From: Methylobacterium iners
GTDB lineage: Bacteria; Pseudomonadota; Alphaproteobacteria; Rhizobiales; Beijerinckiaceae
NCBI RefSeq assembly: GCF_022179305.1
Contig: NZ_BPQP01000006.1
Coordinates: forward strand, 62,001-126,000
Direction of reading: 5' to 3'
Length of the DNA stretch: 64,000 nt
Shown: positions 48,076-57,533 of the stretch, one piece after another
How positions within the stretch are numbered: position 1 is the first letter of the stretch
Layout: each line of letters opens with the position of its first letter
Translations under genes and position numbers: made by a program
Notes under the pieces: generated by a model
Told to the model about the DNA's origin: nothing
What the model saw: the letters and a program-made list of their open reading frames with translations, nothing else
Databases searched by the model: none

Positions 48076-48996
48076 TCACTCGACCTCGTCCCCGGCCGGC
48101 GCCATCCGCGTGACCAGGCTCGGCGTGACCGGCTCGTCCTCGCTCTCCTCCTTCGGCGGATGGATCAGCGCGTCGAGCCGCGCCCGCGTCGCGCGGAACT
48201 CCGGGCCGAGCATCTGGTCGTGCGAGCGGGGCCGCGGGACCGGCACCTCGATCAGCTCGGCGACCCGGCCCGGATGGGCGCTGAGCACGAGGATGCGGTC
48301 GGCGAGGTGCACCGCCTCGTCGAGGTCGTGGGTGATGAAGACGATGGTGATGTCGATCTTGCGCCAGATCTCGATCAGGTAGGCCTGCATGCGGGCACGG
48401 GACTGCGTGTCCAGTGCCGAGAACGGCTCGTCCATGAGCAGGATGCGCGGCCGCGTGGCCAGCGCCCGGGCGATGGCAACGCGCTGCTTCATGCCGCCCG
48501 AGAGCTGGTGGGGATAGGATTCCGCGAAGGCCTCGAGCCCGATCAGCGCCAGCCATTGCCGGGCCTCGCGCTCGGCGGCGCGGCGGGGCTCGCCCTGCTC
48601 CTCCAGCCCGAAGGCGACGTTGCGCAGCACGGTCAGCCAAGGAAACAGGGTGTAGCCCTGGAAGACCATGCCGCGGTCGGCGCCCGGCCCTGACACGGGC
48701 CTGCCCTCGACCCGCACCACGCCCGAACTCAGGGTCTCGAGCCCGGCCAGGATGCGCACGAAGGTGGACTTGCCGCAGCCCGAGGGGCCGACGACGCAGA
48801 GGAACTCGCGCCGGTGGGTGACGAGGTCGATGCCCTGGAGCGCGACGGTCTCGCGCCCCTCCGGGTTGCGGAACACCTTGCCCAAGCCCTCGACGCTCAG
48901 CGCGACCGGACGGCCCTTCAGCTTGTCGAAGCGGGCGCGGACCGGCTCGCATTGCGTCCGGTAGTCGAAGGCGGGGGAAAGGATGCCGAGACTCAT
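48076..48996 (-). CDS. ABC transporter ATP-binding protein, urea-carboxylase-linked
   Basis: A 306-aa ATPase of the NrtD/SsuB/TauB group. Walker A is VVGPSGCGKSTF, the Q-loop GMVFQGYTLFPWL, the signature HQLSGGMKQRVAIARALA, Walker B ILLMDEPFSALD and the H-loop VFITHDLDEAVHLADRI. It energises uptake with the permease and binding protein encoded immediately upstream, its ATG overlapping the permease stop by four bases. The C-terminal extension of about 50 residues is Pro/Glu-rich. Likely cargo is guanidine or urea, inferred from the operon. Confidence 0.94.
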   Translation of the reverse strand: MSLGILSPAFDYRTQCEPVRARFDKLKGRPVALSVEGLGKVFRNPEGRETVALQGIDLVTHRREFLCVVGPSGCGKSTFVRILAGLETLSSGVVRVEGRPVSGPGADRGMVFQGYTLFPWLTVLRNVAFGLEEQGEPRRAAEREARQWLALIGLEAFAESYPHQLSGGMKQRVAIARALATRPRILLMDEPFSALDTQSRARMQAYLIEIWRKIDITIVFITHDLDEAVHLADRILVLSAHPGRVAELIEVPVPRPRSHDQMLGPEFRATRARLDALIHPPKEESEDEPVTPSLVTRMAPAGDEVE

Positions 48997-50105
48997 GCCT
49001 CGGCCCTGTCGTAGGGAAAGAGCCGGCGCCCGAGCCAGGCCAGCGCGAGGTCGGTGGCCGAGCCGACGAGGCCGATGATCAAGATCGCCGCGTAGACGTT
49101 CTCGAAATGCTGGTAGCGGGCCTGCTGCGTGATGAAGAAGGTGATGCCCGACGAGGTGCCGATCAGCTCGGCGACGATGAGGTAGGTCCAGGCCCAGCCG
49201 AGCAGGATGCGCTGGTCGCGGTAGAGCTGGGGCAGGATCGCCGGCACGATGACCCGGCGGATCAGGCGCAGGTTGCGGGCGCCCAGCGTCAGCGCCGCCT
49301 CGATCAGCAGCGGCTCGACCCGCCGCGTGGTGTTGGCGATGACGAGCACCTGCTGGAAGAAGGTGCCGATCACGATGATCGCGATCTTCGGGCCATCATA
49401 GATCCCGAGGATCGCCACCATCAGCGCCCCGAAGGCGGGGGCCGGCATGTAGCGCACGAACTCGATGACGGGCTCGGTGAGCCGCGCGAGCGTCGGCTGC
49501 GCCCCGCAGAGGATGCCGAGCGGCACGCCGACGAGGGAGGAGAGCGCGAAGCCCCAGAAGATGATCGTGATCGAGTGCCACAGGCTCTGCGGCAGGCGGA
49601 TCGCGTCGCGCTGCGTCGGCTGCGCGGTCAGCGAGGTCCAGAAGGCAACCGCGACCTCGTGCGGCGCCGGAAGGTAGACGGGATTGGCGGGCTTGCCCGC
49701 CGGAGGCGCGGTCTTCGCCGCTTCGGCGGCGGCGACCTCCTCGGCGAAGGCGGCCTTAGGCAGGCGCATCCCCGGCTGCATCCAGGCGACGTCGCCGGGA
49801 TCGCTGACCTCGACCAGCGGATGCCAGAGGAACGGCAGGTAGGAGAAGGCCGACCAGACCAGGACCGGCAGCAGGAACGACAGCAGGGTCAGCGCGACGC
49901 GCCGGCGCGGGGAGAGGGGCTTTGCCACGCCGACCCAGGAGCGGCGCTTCGCGCGGGTCTCTCCTCCCCCTTGCGGGGAGGAGCCGGAGGTGGGGGTGGC
50001 TGGGCGACCCGCCCGCTCACCAGGCGGAACCACCCCCACCCCGAACCCCTCCCCGCAAGGGGGAGGGGACGCGCTCACCCGGTCCTGGCGGATCTCGACC
50101 GTCAT
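48993..50105 (-). CDS. ABC transporter permease with repeat-derived N-terminus
   Basis: A 370-aa inner-membrane permease. TM1 is VALTLLSFLLPVLVWSAFSYL (about residues 68-88). A periplasmic segment with an Ala/Glu-rich stretch follows, then five further helices with the EAA-like loop AALTLGARNLRLIRRVIVPAILPQLY. Residues about 13-49 are encoded by a family A palindromic repeat, giving a Gly/Pro-rich cytoplasmic tail (PPCGEGFGVGVVPPGERAG). The ATG at 50105 overlaps the binding-protein stop (ATGA), so the tail is very probably translated. It is the membrane channel of the guanidine/urea importer. Confidence 0.9.
   Translation of the reverse strand: MTVEIRQDRVSASPPPCGEGFGVGVVPPGERAGRPATPTSGSSPQGGGETRAKRRSWVGVAKPLSPRRRVALTLLSFLLPVLVWSAFSYLPFLWHPLVEVSDPGDVAWMQPGMRLPKAAFAEEVAAAEAAKTAPPAGKPANPVYLPAPHEVAVAFWTSLTAQPTQRDAIRLPQSLWHSITIIFWGFALSSLVGVPLGILCGAQPTLARLTEPVIEFVRYMPAPAFGALMVAILGIYDGPKIAIIVIGTFFQQVLVIANTTRRVEPLLIEAALTLGARNLRLIRRVIVPAILPQLYRDQRILLGWAWTYLIVAELIGTSSGITFFITQQARYQHFENVYAAILIIGLVGSATDLALAWLGRRLFPYDRAEA
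49959..50069. repeat. Dispersed palindromic repeat, family A copy 3, inside permease ORF
   Basis: About 110 bp with arms CCTCCCCCTTGCGGGGAGG and CCTCCCCGCAAGGGGGAGG; the A/G change in each loop-proximal arm is compensated in the other. It lies at the very 5' end of the permease coding region in frame. The same frame in other family A copies would give a similar peptide. Confidence 0.9.
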
Positions 50106-51100
50106 TTGCCCTGGGACACGGCCGGGTCGATGTAGCTCTTCACGTCCTGGGCGGTCTTGTAGACCTCGTACTTGACGTTGAAGGCGTCGGCGTAGCGGCT
50201 CGATCCGTAGAGCGAACCGAAGCCCTCGGCATCGACGAAGACCTTGTGGCCGTCGGCGAGCTTCATCAGCTTCGTGCCCTTGAGGAAGCGGGTGAAGGTG
50301 GCCGCGTCGATCCCGACCTTGCCCGCCATGATCGCGACCGCGTCGGCCTGCGTCTTCGGGTCCTCGATGTAGGCGACGACCTTGTCCCAGACGCCCACGA
50401 GCTTGATCCACTCGGCCCGCCGCGACGCGAGGCTCGCCGGCGAGACGGTGAGCACGTCGTAGATGAGGCCGGGCTCGTCGGCGGAGGTGTAGAGGGGCCT
50501 GGCGCCGGCCGCGCCGCGCATCGCCTGCCCGGCGATCGGCTGCCAGGCGCCGATGGCCGCGACGTCGCCGCTCGCCAGCACCTGCGGCGTCTCGTTGGTC
50601 TTGGCGTTGACGAGGGTGACGTCGGTCTCCTTCATGCCGAGCTTGGTCATGCCGTTGATGAGGAGCAGGTGCTCCACGAGCCCGACCTCGAGACCGACCT
50701 TCTTGCCCTTGAGGTCGGCAAGCGTCTTCACGCCCGGCTTGCCGACGATCATGTCGTTGCCGTTCGAGTAGTCGGTGAGCAGGATCATGACGTTCTTCGC
50801 GCCATTCCCGCCCATCACGAGGGCATCGCCGTTGGTGCAGGTGACCGCATCGAGCTTGCCTGCGGAAAAGGCATCCATGGAGGCGGAGTAGTCGAACCAC
50901 TCGAACTTCGCCTCGACCCCGGCTTCCTTGATCCAGCCCTTCTCGATAGCGACCTGCCAGGCCACCCAGCCCGGCCAGTCGCTGTAGCCGATGCGCAGGG
51001 GCTCGGCGGCCTGGGCGATGGGGGCGGTCAAGAGACCGAGGGCGGCGAGACCGCCGAGGGCGGCCCTGCGGCCGGCGGATAGGATCGTGGTGAGGCGCAT
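50102..51100 (-). CDS. ABC transporter substrate-binding protein, urea-carboxylase-linked
   Basis: A 332-aa periplasmic protein with signal peptide MRLTTILSAGRRAALGGLAA...IAQA (cleavage at about residue 31) and an NMT1/TauA-like fold. It contains RIGYSDWPGWVAWQVAIEKGW, SAGKLDAVTCTNGDALVMGG, GKKVGLEVGLVEHLLLINGM and AAIGAWQPIAGQAM. The family is the one repeatedly found beside urea carboxylase. It probably binds guanidine, urea or a related cation. It is the first gene of the operon; the operator-like palindrome at 51119 lies 19 bp upstream of its ATG. Confidence 0.92.
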   Translation of the reverse strand: MRLTTILSAGRRAALGGLAALGLLTAPIAQAAEPLRIGYSDWPGWVAWQVAIEKGWIKEAGVEAKFEWFDYSASMDAFSAGKLDAVTCTNGDALVMGGNGAKNVMILLTDYSNGNDMIVGKPGVKTLADLKGKKVGLEVGLVEHLLLINGMTKLGMKETDVTLVNAKTNETPQVLASGDVAAIGAWQPIAGQAMRGAAGARPLYTSADEPGLIYDVLTVSPASLASRRAEWIKLVGVWDKVVAYIEDPKTQADAVAIMAGKVGIDAATFTRFLKGTKLMKLADGHKVFVDAEGFGSLYGSSRYADAFNVKYEVYKTAQDVKSYIDPAVSQGK

Positions 51101-51118
51101 CTGCAATCTCCGGCGCGC

Positions 51119-51146
51119 GTAGTACGATCCACGAAAATCGTAATAC
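51119..51146. promoter_or_regulatory. NikR-type palindromic operator
   Basis: A 28-bp inverted repeat, GTAGTACGAT-N8-ATCGTAATAC, matching at nine of ten arm positions. Written as hexamers it is GTAGTA-N16-TAATAC, the same geometry as the E. coli NikR site GTATGA-N16-TCATAC. It lies between the ABC binding-protein gene (19 bp away) and the divergent NikR-like gene. It is the natural binding site for that protein, controlling both directions. Confidence 0.7.
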
Positions 51147-51207
51147 CGACGCCTTCCCGACGATACAAGAGACGTGCCAGATTGCGGCTCACGCGGGGGA
51201 GAATGGG

Positions 51208-51714
51208 ATGAGCGAGGGCGCGGGATCGGACGCGATTGACGTCGCGGTTGGGCCGGAGACACCGGACGGGCGACGGCGGCCGGTCAGCCGGATCAGCCTG
51301 TCGCTCTCCGAGGATCTTCTGAGCGAGCTCGACGCCATGGTCGGCGAGCGCGGTTTCGCCAGCCGCTCTCAGGCGGTCGCGACGATCCTGCATCGCTCGC
51401 TCGTCGAGCATCGCCACGAGGTCGGCGACCGGGTGATGGTCGGCACCATCACCCTGTTCTACGACCACCTCGCCCACGGCCTGCAGCAGCGCCTCGCCGA
51501 CCTCCAGCGCCGCTACATCGCGGAGGTGATCTCCTCGCTGCACGTCCACCTGATGCACAACCAGACCTTGGAGGTGGTGCTGGTGCAGGGCCCCGCCGCG
51601 ACGCTCCAGGCCATCGCCGACGCGATGATCACCGAGCGCGGCGTGATCTCGGGGCGGCTGGAGCTCGTGGCGGCACTGATGCCCCAGATCCACCCGTTCC
51701 GGCCGGAGGCCTGA
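51208..51714 (+). CDS. NikR-like ribbon-helix-helix regulator with altered metal site
   Basis: A 168-aa repressor-type protein. A 25-residue N-terminal extension precedes the RHH DNA-binding domain (RISLSLSEDLLSELDAMVGERG, SRSQAVATILHRSL, about 28-66). The ACT-like ligand domain follows (about 76-160). Aligned with E. coli NikR, the HVH pair is kept (H112, H114). The ligand equivalent to Cys95 is Thr120, and the position of His76 is Arg101. A high-affinity square-planar nickel site is therefore not expected. It is divergent from the ABC/guanidine operon and convergent with ureG. GGGGGAGA precedes the ATG. Confidence 0.88.
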   Translation: MSEGAGSDAIDVAVGPETPDGRRRPVSRISLSLSEDLLSELDAMVGERGFASRSQAVATILHRSLVEHRHEVGDRVMVGTITLFYDHLAHGLQQRLADLQRRYIAEVISSLHVHLMHNQTLEVVLVQGPAATLQAIADAMITERGVISGRLELVAALMPQIHPFRPEA

Positions 51715-52329
<615 letters not shown>

Positions 52330-52342
52330 GCGGGTCTCCGGA

Positions 52343-53017
52343 TCATGAGCGGAAGATGCGCGAGTACTGGGTCTCGTGCCGGAACGAGCCGAGGTCGAGC
52401 CGCAGGGTGGCGCTGCCGACATCGTCGAGGCTGAGGCCCGGAATGGTCGCGGCGAGCGCCGTCACCCGCGGCGCAAGGGACGCGATAAGCCGGGTGCCGG
52501 CGCTCTGGCCCACCGGCGCGAGCCGCAGGGCCGCCGAGACGAGGTTCTGCACGAAGGCGAGGCCGAAGCCGGATAGCGCCGGGGCGAGCGCCATCCCATG
52601 CGCCCCGGCCGCGAGCCCGAAGGCGACCGGATAGGCGAGCTCGCCGGGCAGGCCTTCCGCGAGGCAGGCGAGCCGCGGATGAGGCCAGGCGTTCAGCGTG
52701 GCGTCGAGGAAGCTGCGGCCCTGCTGCGTCGTCTCCAGGCGCAGCTCGCGCGAGGGCGCCAGCGCCAGGGCGAGCTCGTTCGCCGCCGCGAGTTCCGCCG
52801 CGTCGTCGCGCATCGCGGCGGCGTGGGCCGCCGCCGCCAGGATCAGGTCGTTGCGGCCCGACCCGTTCTCCAGCACGTCGGCAAGCCATTCGGCGAGGCC
52901 GCCCTCGTCGCGGACGTCGCCGGCTTCCACCGCGGCCTCGAGCCCGTGCGAATAGGCATAGGCACCGACCGGGTAGGTCGGCGACAGCCAGGCGAGCAGC
53001 CGCGCCGCCTCAATCAT
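52343..53017 (-). CDS. ureF: Urease accessory protein UreF
   Basis: A 224-aa all-helical chaperone that couples UreG and the urease pre-activation complex. Visible features are [27 protein letters not shown], the helical middle region, [10 protein letters not shown] and the C-terminal [13 protein letters not shown]. The ATG at 53017 (MIEAARLL) lies inside the 3' end of ureE, an 8-bp overlap, implying coupled translation. Confidence 0.95.
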   Translation of the reverse strand: MIEAARLLAWLSPTYPVGAYAYSHGLEAAVEAGDVRDEGGLAEWLADVLENGSGRNDLILAAAAHAAAMRDDAAELAAANELALALAPSRELRLETTQQGRSFLDATLNAWPHPRLACLAEGLPGELAYPVAFGLAAGAHGMALAPALSGFGLAFVQNLVSAALRLAPVGQSAGTRLIASLAPRVTALAATIPGLSLDDVGSATLRLDLGSFRHETQYSRIFRS

Positions 53018-53495
53018 GGCTGTGCGAATGGGAATGGCCGTGGTGATGGTGGCCCGCCGCCTCGCCGGCATAGGCGCCGCCCTCGGGCCGGAACGGGCGC
53101 TCGACGGGCTCTGCCGTTCCGCCCAGACCCCGCACCATGTCGGCGAGCACGTGGTCGAAGCCGATATAGACCGCGTCCTCGCCGATCTCCGCCGGGATGT
53201 GGCGATTGCCGATGTGCCAGATCAGGCGCTTGAGGGCGATCGGACTCGCCGCTCGCACTTCCAGCAACGGCTCGGCCGCGGCCTCGACCCAGACCAAGCG
53301 CCCGTCCTCCAGCGCCAGCGCATCGCCGTCGTCGAGGACGGTCGCTGCGGGCAGGTCGAGCAGGAAGGCGAGCCCGCCCACACCCTTCATGGCCATGCGC
53401 CGGCGGTGCCGGTCGCCGGAATCGAGGACGATGCGGTCGACGATCTCGCCGGTTTGGAGGGCGTCACGCCGGATGACGCGGGTGGCGCGTATCAT
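53010..53495 (-). CDS. ureE: Urease accessory nickel metallochaperone UreE
   Basis: A 161-aa nickel carrier. The N-terminal peptide-binding domain contains [22 protein letters not shown]. The metal-binding domain has [30 protein letters not shown] with the conserved interface His. A His-rich tail [13 protein letters not shown] can store several nickel ions. It hands nickel to UreG. The gene is separated from ureC by the DUF29 gene. Confidence 0.96.
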   Translation of the reverse strand: MIRATRVIRRDALQTGEIVDRIVLDSGDRHRRRMAMKGVGGLAFLLDLPAATVLDDGDALALEDGRLVWVEAAAEPLLEVRAASPIALKRLIWHIGNRHIPAEIGEDAVYIGFDHVLADMVRGLGGTAEPVERPFRPEGGAYAGEAAGHHHHGHSHSHSHD

Positions 53496-53514
53496 GAAGA
53501 GATACCGACCCCAC

Positions 53515-54000
53515 TCACGATGGATTCAGAAGGTCTGGATCGCTGGGTAGGAAATTCGTGTCGAGTGCCTCGTCGAGGCTGAACGGCGGTGTTTCAGGAA
53601 AGGCGACGAGGGCGATGCCGGTCTCTCGTGAGGCCAGCAACCGGCCGGCATGGTAGCACTCGTCGAACACCTCGGCCGGATACCGCTTCAAGCTGGGGCT
53701 CGCCTTCAGAAGGCGGGCGATGCGTCGGCGTTGCTCGATGATTGTCCCAGTCCAATGGCTGTTTCGTTGTCCAGGCTGGTACATCCACTTCAGGAGATGG
53801 CCGAGCAGGATATCGAGGCGGCTCTCGATCTGCTGCTTGTCGCTCCCGCCCACGCTCGCCACCTCATCGATCAGATTCTCCAGGTCGAGTTCGTCGAACC
53901 TGCGCGCCCGCAGCAATTCCGCCTGGGCTTGGGTCCAGGCATAAAAATCCGTCGTGTAAAGATCGGCGGCCTGCGGCGGCTTCAACGCGACCTTCGACAT
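53515..54000 (-). CDS. DUF29 family protein inserted in the urease operon
   Basis: A 161-aa helical protein. The opening [37 protein letters not shown] and [12 protein letters not shown] are signature features of DUF29, a family frequent in cyanobacteria and alphaproteobacteria with no established function. It lies between ureC and ureE on the same strand, 32 bp after ureC and 19 bp before ureE. No urease link is known, so it is probably an insertion or hitch-hiker. Base composition is somewhat less GC-rich than its neighbours. Confidence 0.9.
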   Translation of the reverse strand: MSKVALKPPQAADLYTTDFYAWTQAQAELLRARRFDELDLENLIDEVASVGGSDKQQIESRLDILLGHLLKWMYQPGQRNSHWTGTIIEQRRRIARLLKASPSLKRYPAEVFDECYHAGRLLASRETGIALVAFPETPPFSLDEALDTNFLPSDPDLLNPS

Positions 54001-54032
54001 GGAGGGCCTCCTCTGATCAGCCTCATCCTACC

Positions 54033-55760
<1,728 letters not shown>

Positions 55761-55763
55761 GAC

Positions 55764-56384
55764 CTACAGATTCCCCATCACTTCACCGCGAAAGCCATAC
55801 ACCTCCCGCCGCCCGCCGAGCGGAACCAGCACCACGTCACGCGTCGCGCCGGGCTCGAACCGCACCGCCGTGCCGGGCGCGATGTCGAGGCGGCGTCCGC
55901 GGGCCTTCTCCCGCTCGAAGACGAGGCCGGCATTGACCTCGTAGAAATGGTAATGCGAGCCGACCTGGATCGGGCGGTCGCCGGTATTGGCCACCGTGAT
56001 CACGGTGCGCTCGGCGCCGTCGTTGAAGACGATGTCGCCGGGCAGCGTCGTCACCGCGCCCGGCACCTCCCTCGAGGCCGCACCGCGGATTGGGTGGTGC
56101 ACGGTCACGAGCTTCGTGCCATCGGGAAACGTCGCCTCGACCTGGATGTCGTGGATCATCTCGGGGATGCCCTCCATCACCTGGGCGGCGGTCAGCACAT
56201 GGGCGCCGGCCTGCATCAGCTCGGAGACCGAGCGGCCGTCCCGGGCGCCTTCGACCACGAAGTCGGTGATCAGCGCCACCGCCTCCGGATGGTTGAGCTT
56301 GACGCCGCGCGCGAGGCGGTTGCGGGCGACCTGGGCGGCCATGGCGATGAGGAGCTTGTCCTTTTCGCGCGGGGTCAGGAGCAC
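55764..56384 (-). CDS. ureAB: Fused urease gamma-beta subunit
   Basis: A 206-aa protein combining gamma ([53 protein letters not shown]; residues about 1-100) and beta ([37 protein letters not shown]; about 105-206). Most bacteria encode these separately, but fused forms are known. The GTG at 56384 is used because it gives the canonical gamma start LLTPREK and has TGAGG six bases upstream. No ureD frame exists upstream: 56385-56588 is non-coding on this strand. Confidence 0.95.
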   Translation of the reverse strand: MLLTPREKDKLLIAMAAQVARNRLARGVKLNHPEAVALITDFVVEGARDGRSVSELMQAGAHVLTAAQVMEGIPEMIHDIQVEATFPDGTKLVTVHHPIRGAASREVPGAVTTLPGDIVFNDGAERTVITVANTGDRPIQVGSHYHFYEVNAGLVFEREKARGRRLDIAPGTAVRFEPGATRDVVLVPLGGRREVYGFRGEVMGNL

Positions 56385-56588
56385 GGGAAACCTCAGGGTT
56401 CTTTCGCTGGCGCAACCCGGCGCAGGCAAGGAGCGTGCGCGGCTCTGCCGCCCAACCCTGACAGAGTCGCCGGCGCCGCGCATCCCGTCGCATGGCTCGG
56501 GCTCGACGAACCGATTTGACAGACGGCCGATGCAGTCCGACAGGGCGGCCCCATCGGCCCTTCACCTCTACCGCCCGAGATCAATCCC

Positions 56589-57488
56589 GTGACCTACCCC
56601 CGCGACCTCCTCGGCTACGGCCGCAACCCGCCGCAGGCGAACTGGCCCGGTGGCGCCCGCATCGCGGTGCAGATCGTCCTCAACTACGAGGAGGGCGGCG
56701 AGAACTGCATCCTGCACGGAGATCCGGCCTCCGAGGCCTTCCTTTCGGAGCTGATCGGCGCGCAGCCCTGGCCGGGCCTCCGGCACATGAGCATGGAATC
56801 CAACTTCGAGTACGGCTCGCGCGTCGGCTTCTGGCGGCTCTGGCGCCTGTTTCAATCCCGGGGCGTGCCGGTCACCGTGTTCGGCGTCGCTACCGCGCTC
56901 GCCCGCAACCCGGAGGCGGTGGCGGCCATGCGCGAGGCGGAGTGGGAGATCGCCTGCCACGGCCTCAGGTGGATCGATTACGGCCGCTTCTCCCGCGAGG
57001 ACGAGGCCGCCCACATGGCCGAGGCGATCCGCATCCACGCGGAGGTCACGGGCGAGCGCCCGCTCGGCTGGTACACGGGCCGCTCGTCGGTCCACACCCT
57101 CGACCTCGGCATCGCGGCCGGCATGACCTACCTCGCCGATTCCTACGCCGACGATCTGCCCTACTGGATCACGGAACCCAGCGGCCGCGGCCTCGTCGTG
57201 CCCTACACCCTCGACGCCAACGACATGCGCTGCGTCGCGGCCCAGGGCTTCAACACGGGCGAGCAGTTCTTCACCTACCTGCGCGACAGCTTCGACGCGC
57301 TCTACGCCGAGGGCGCCGAGAGCCCGAAGATGCTATCGGTCGGCCTGCATTGCCGCCTGGTCGGGCGGCCGGGGCGGATCGGGGCGCTGATCCGCTTCCT
57401 CGACCACGTCGCGGCCCACGACCGGGTCTGGATGGCCCGGCGCATCGACATCGCCCGGCACTGGATCGCCACCCACCCGGCCCCTTGA
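56589..57488 (+). CDS. puuE: PuuE-type allantoinase (polysaccharide-deacetylase fold)
   Basis: A 299-aa NodB-fold enzyme. YPRDLLGYGRNPPQANWPGGARIAVQIVLNYEEGGE at the start, ESNFEYGSRVGFWRLWRLF, EIACHGLRWIDY, GWYTGRSSVHTLDLG and LPYWI are characteristic of the cofactor-independent allantoinase PuuE. It hydrolyses allantoin to allantoate in purine catabolism, which later yields urea or ammonia. The GTG at 56589 is the start; ureAB is divergent 204 bp away. The lyase gene follows after 45 bp. Confidence 0.88.
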   Translation: MTYPRDLLGYGRNPPQANWPGGARIAVQIVLNYEEGGENCILHGDPASEAFLSELIGAQPWPGLRHMSMESNFEYGSRVGFWRLWRLFQSRGVPVTVFGVATALARNPEAVAAMREAEWEIACHGLRWIDYGRFSREDEAAHMAEAIRIHAEVTGERPLGWYTGRSSVHTLDLGIAAGMTYLADSYADDLPYWITEPSGRGLVVPYTLDANDMRCVAAQGFNTGEQFFTYLRDSFDALYAEGAESPKMLSVGLHCRLVGRPGRIGALIRFLDHVAAHDRVWMARRIDIARHWIATHPAP

Positions 57489-57533
57489 GCGGCCCGAATC
57501 CTGCTCGGCGCCCGCCCTTCCGGAGACCTTGAG

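Noticed and set aside
51101-51207. Guanidine riboswitch (ykkC, mini-ykkC or guanidine-III) in front of the ABC/carboxylase operon
   Set aside because: I looked for paired ACGR-loop hairpins and the ykkC core on the minus strand. The 107-bp region holds only the NikR-like palindrome and is too short for a guanidine-I aptamer plus expression platform.
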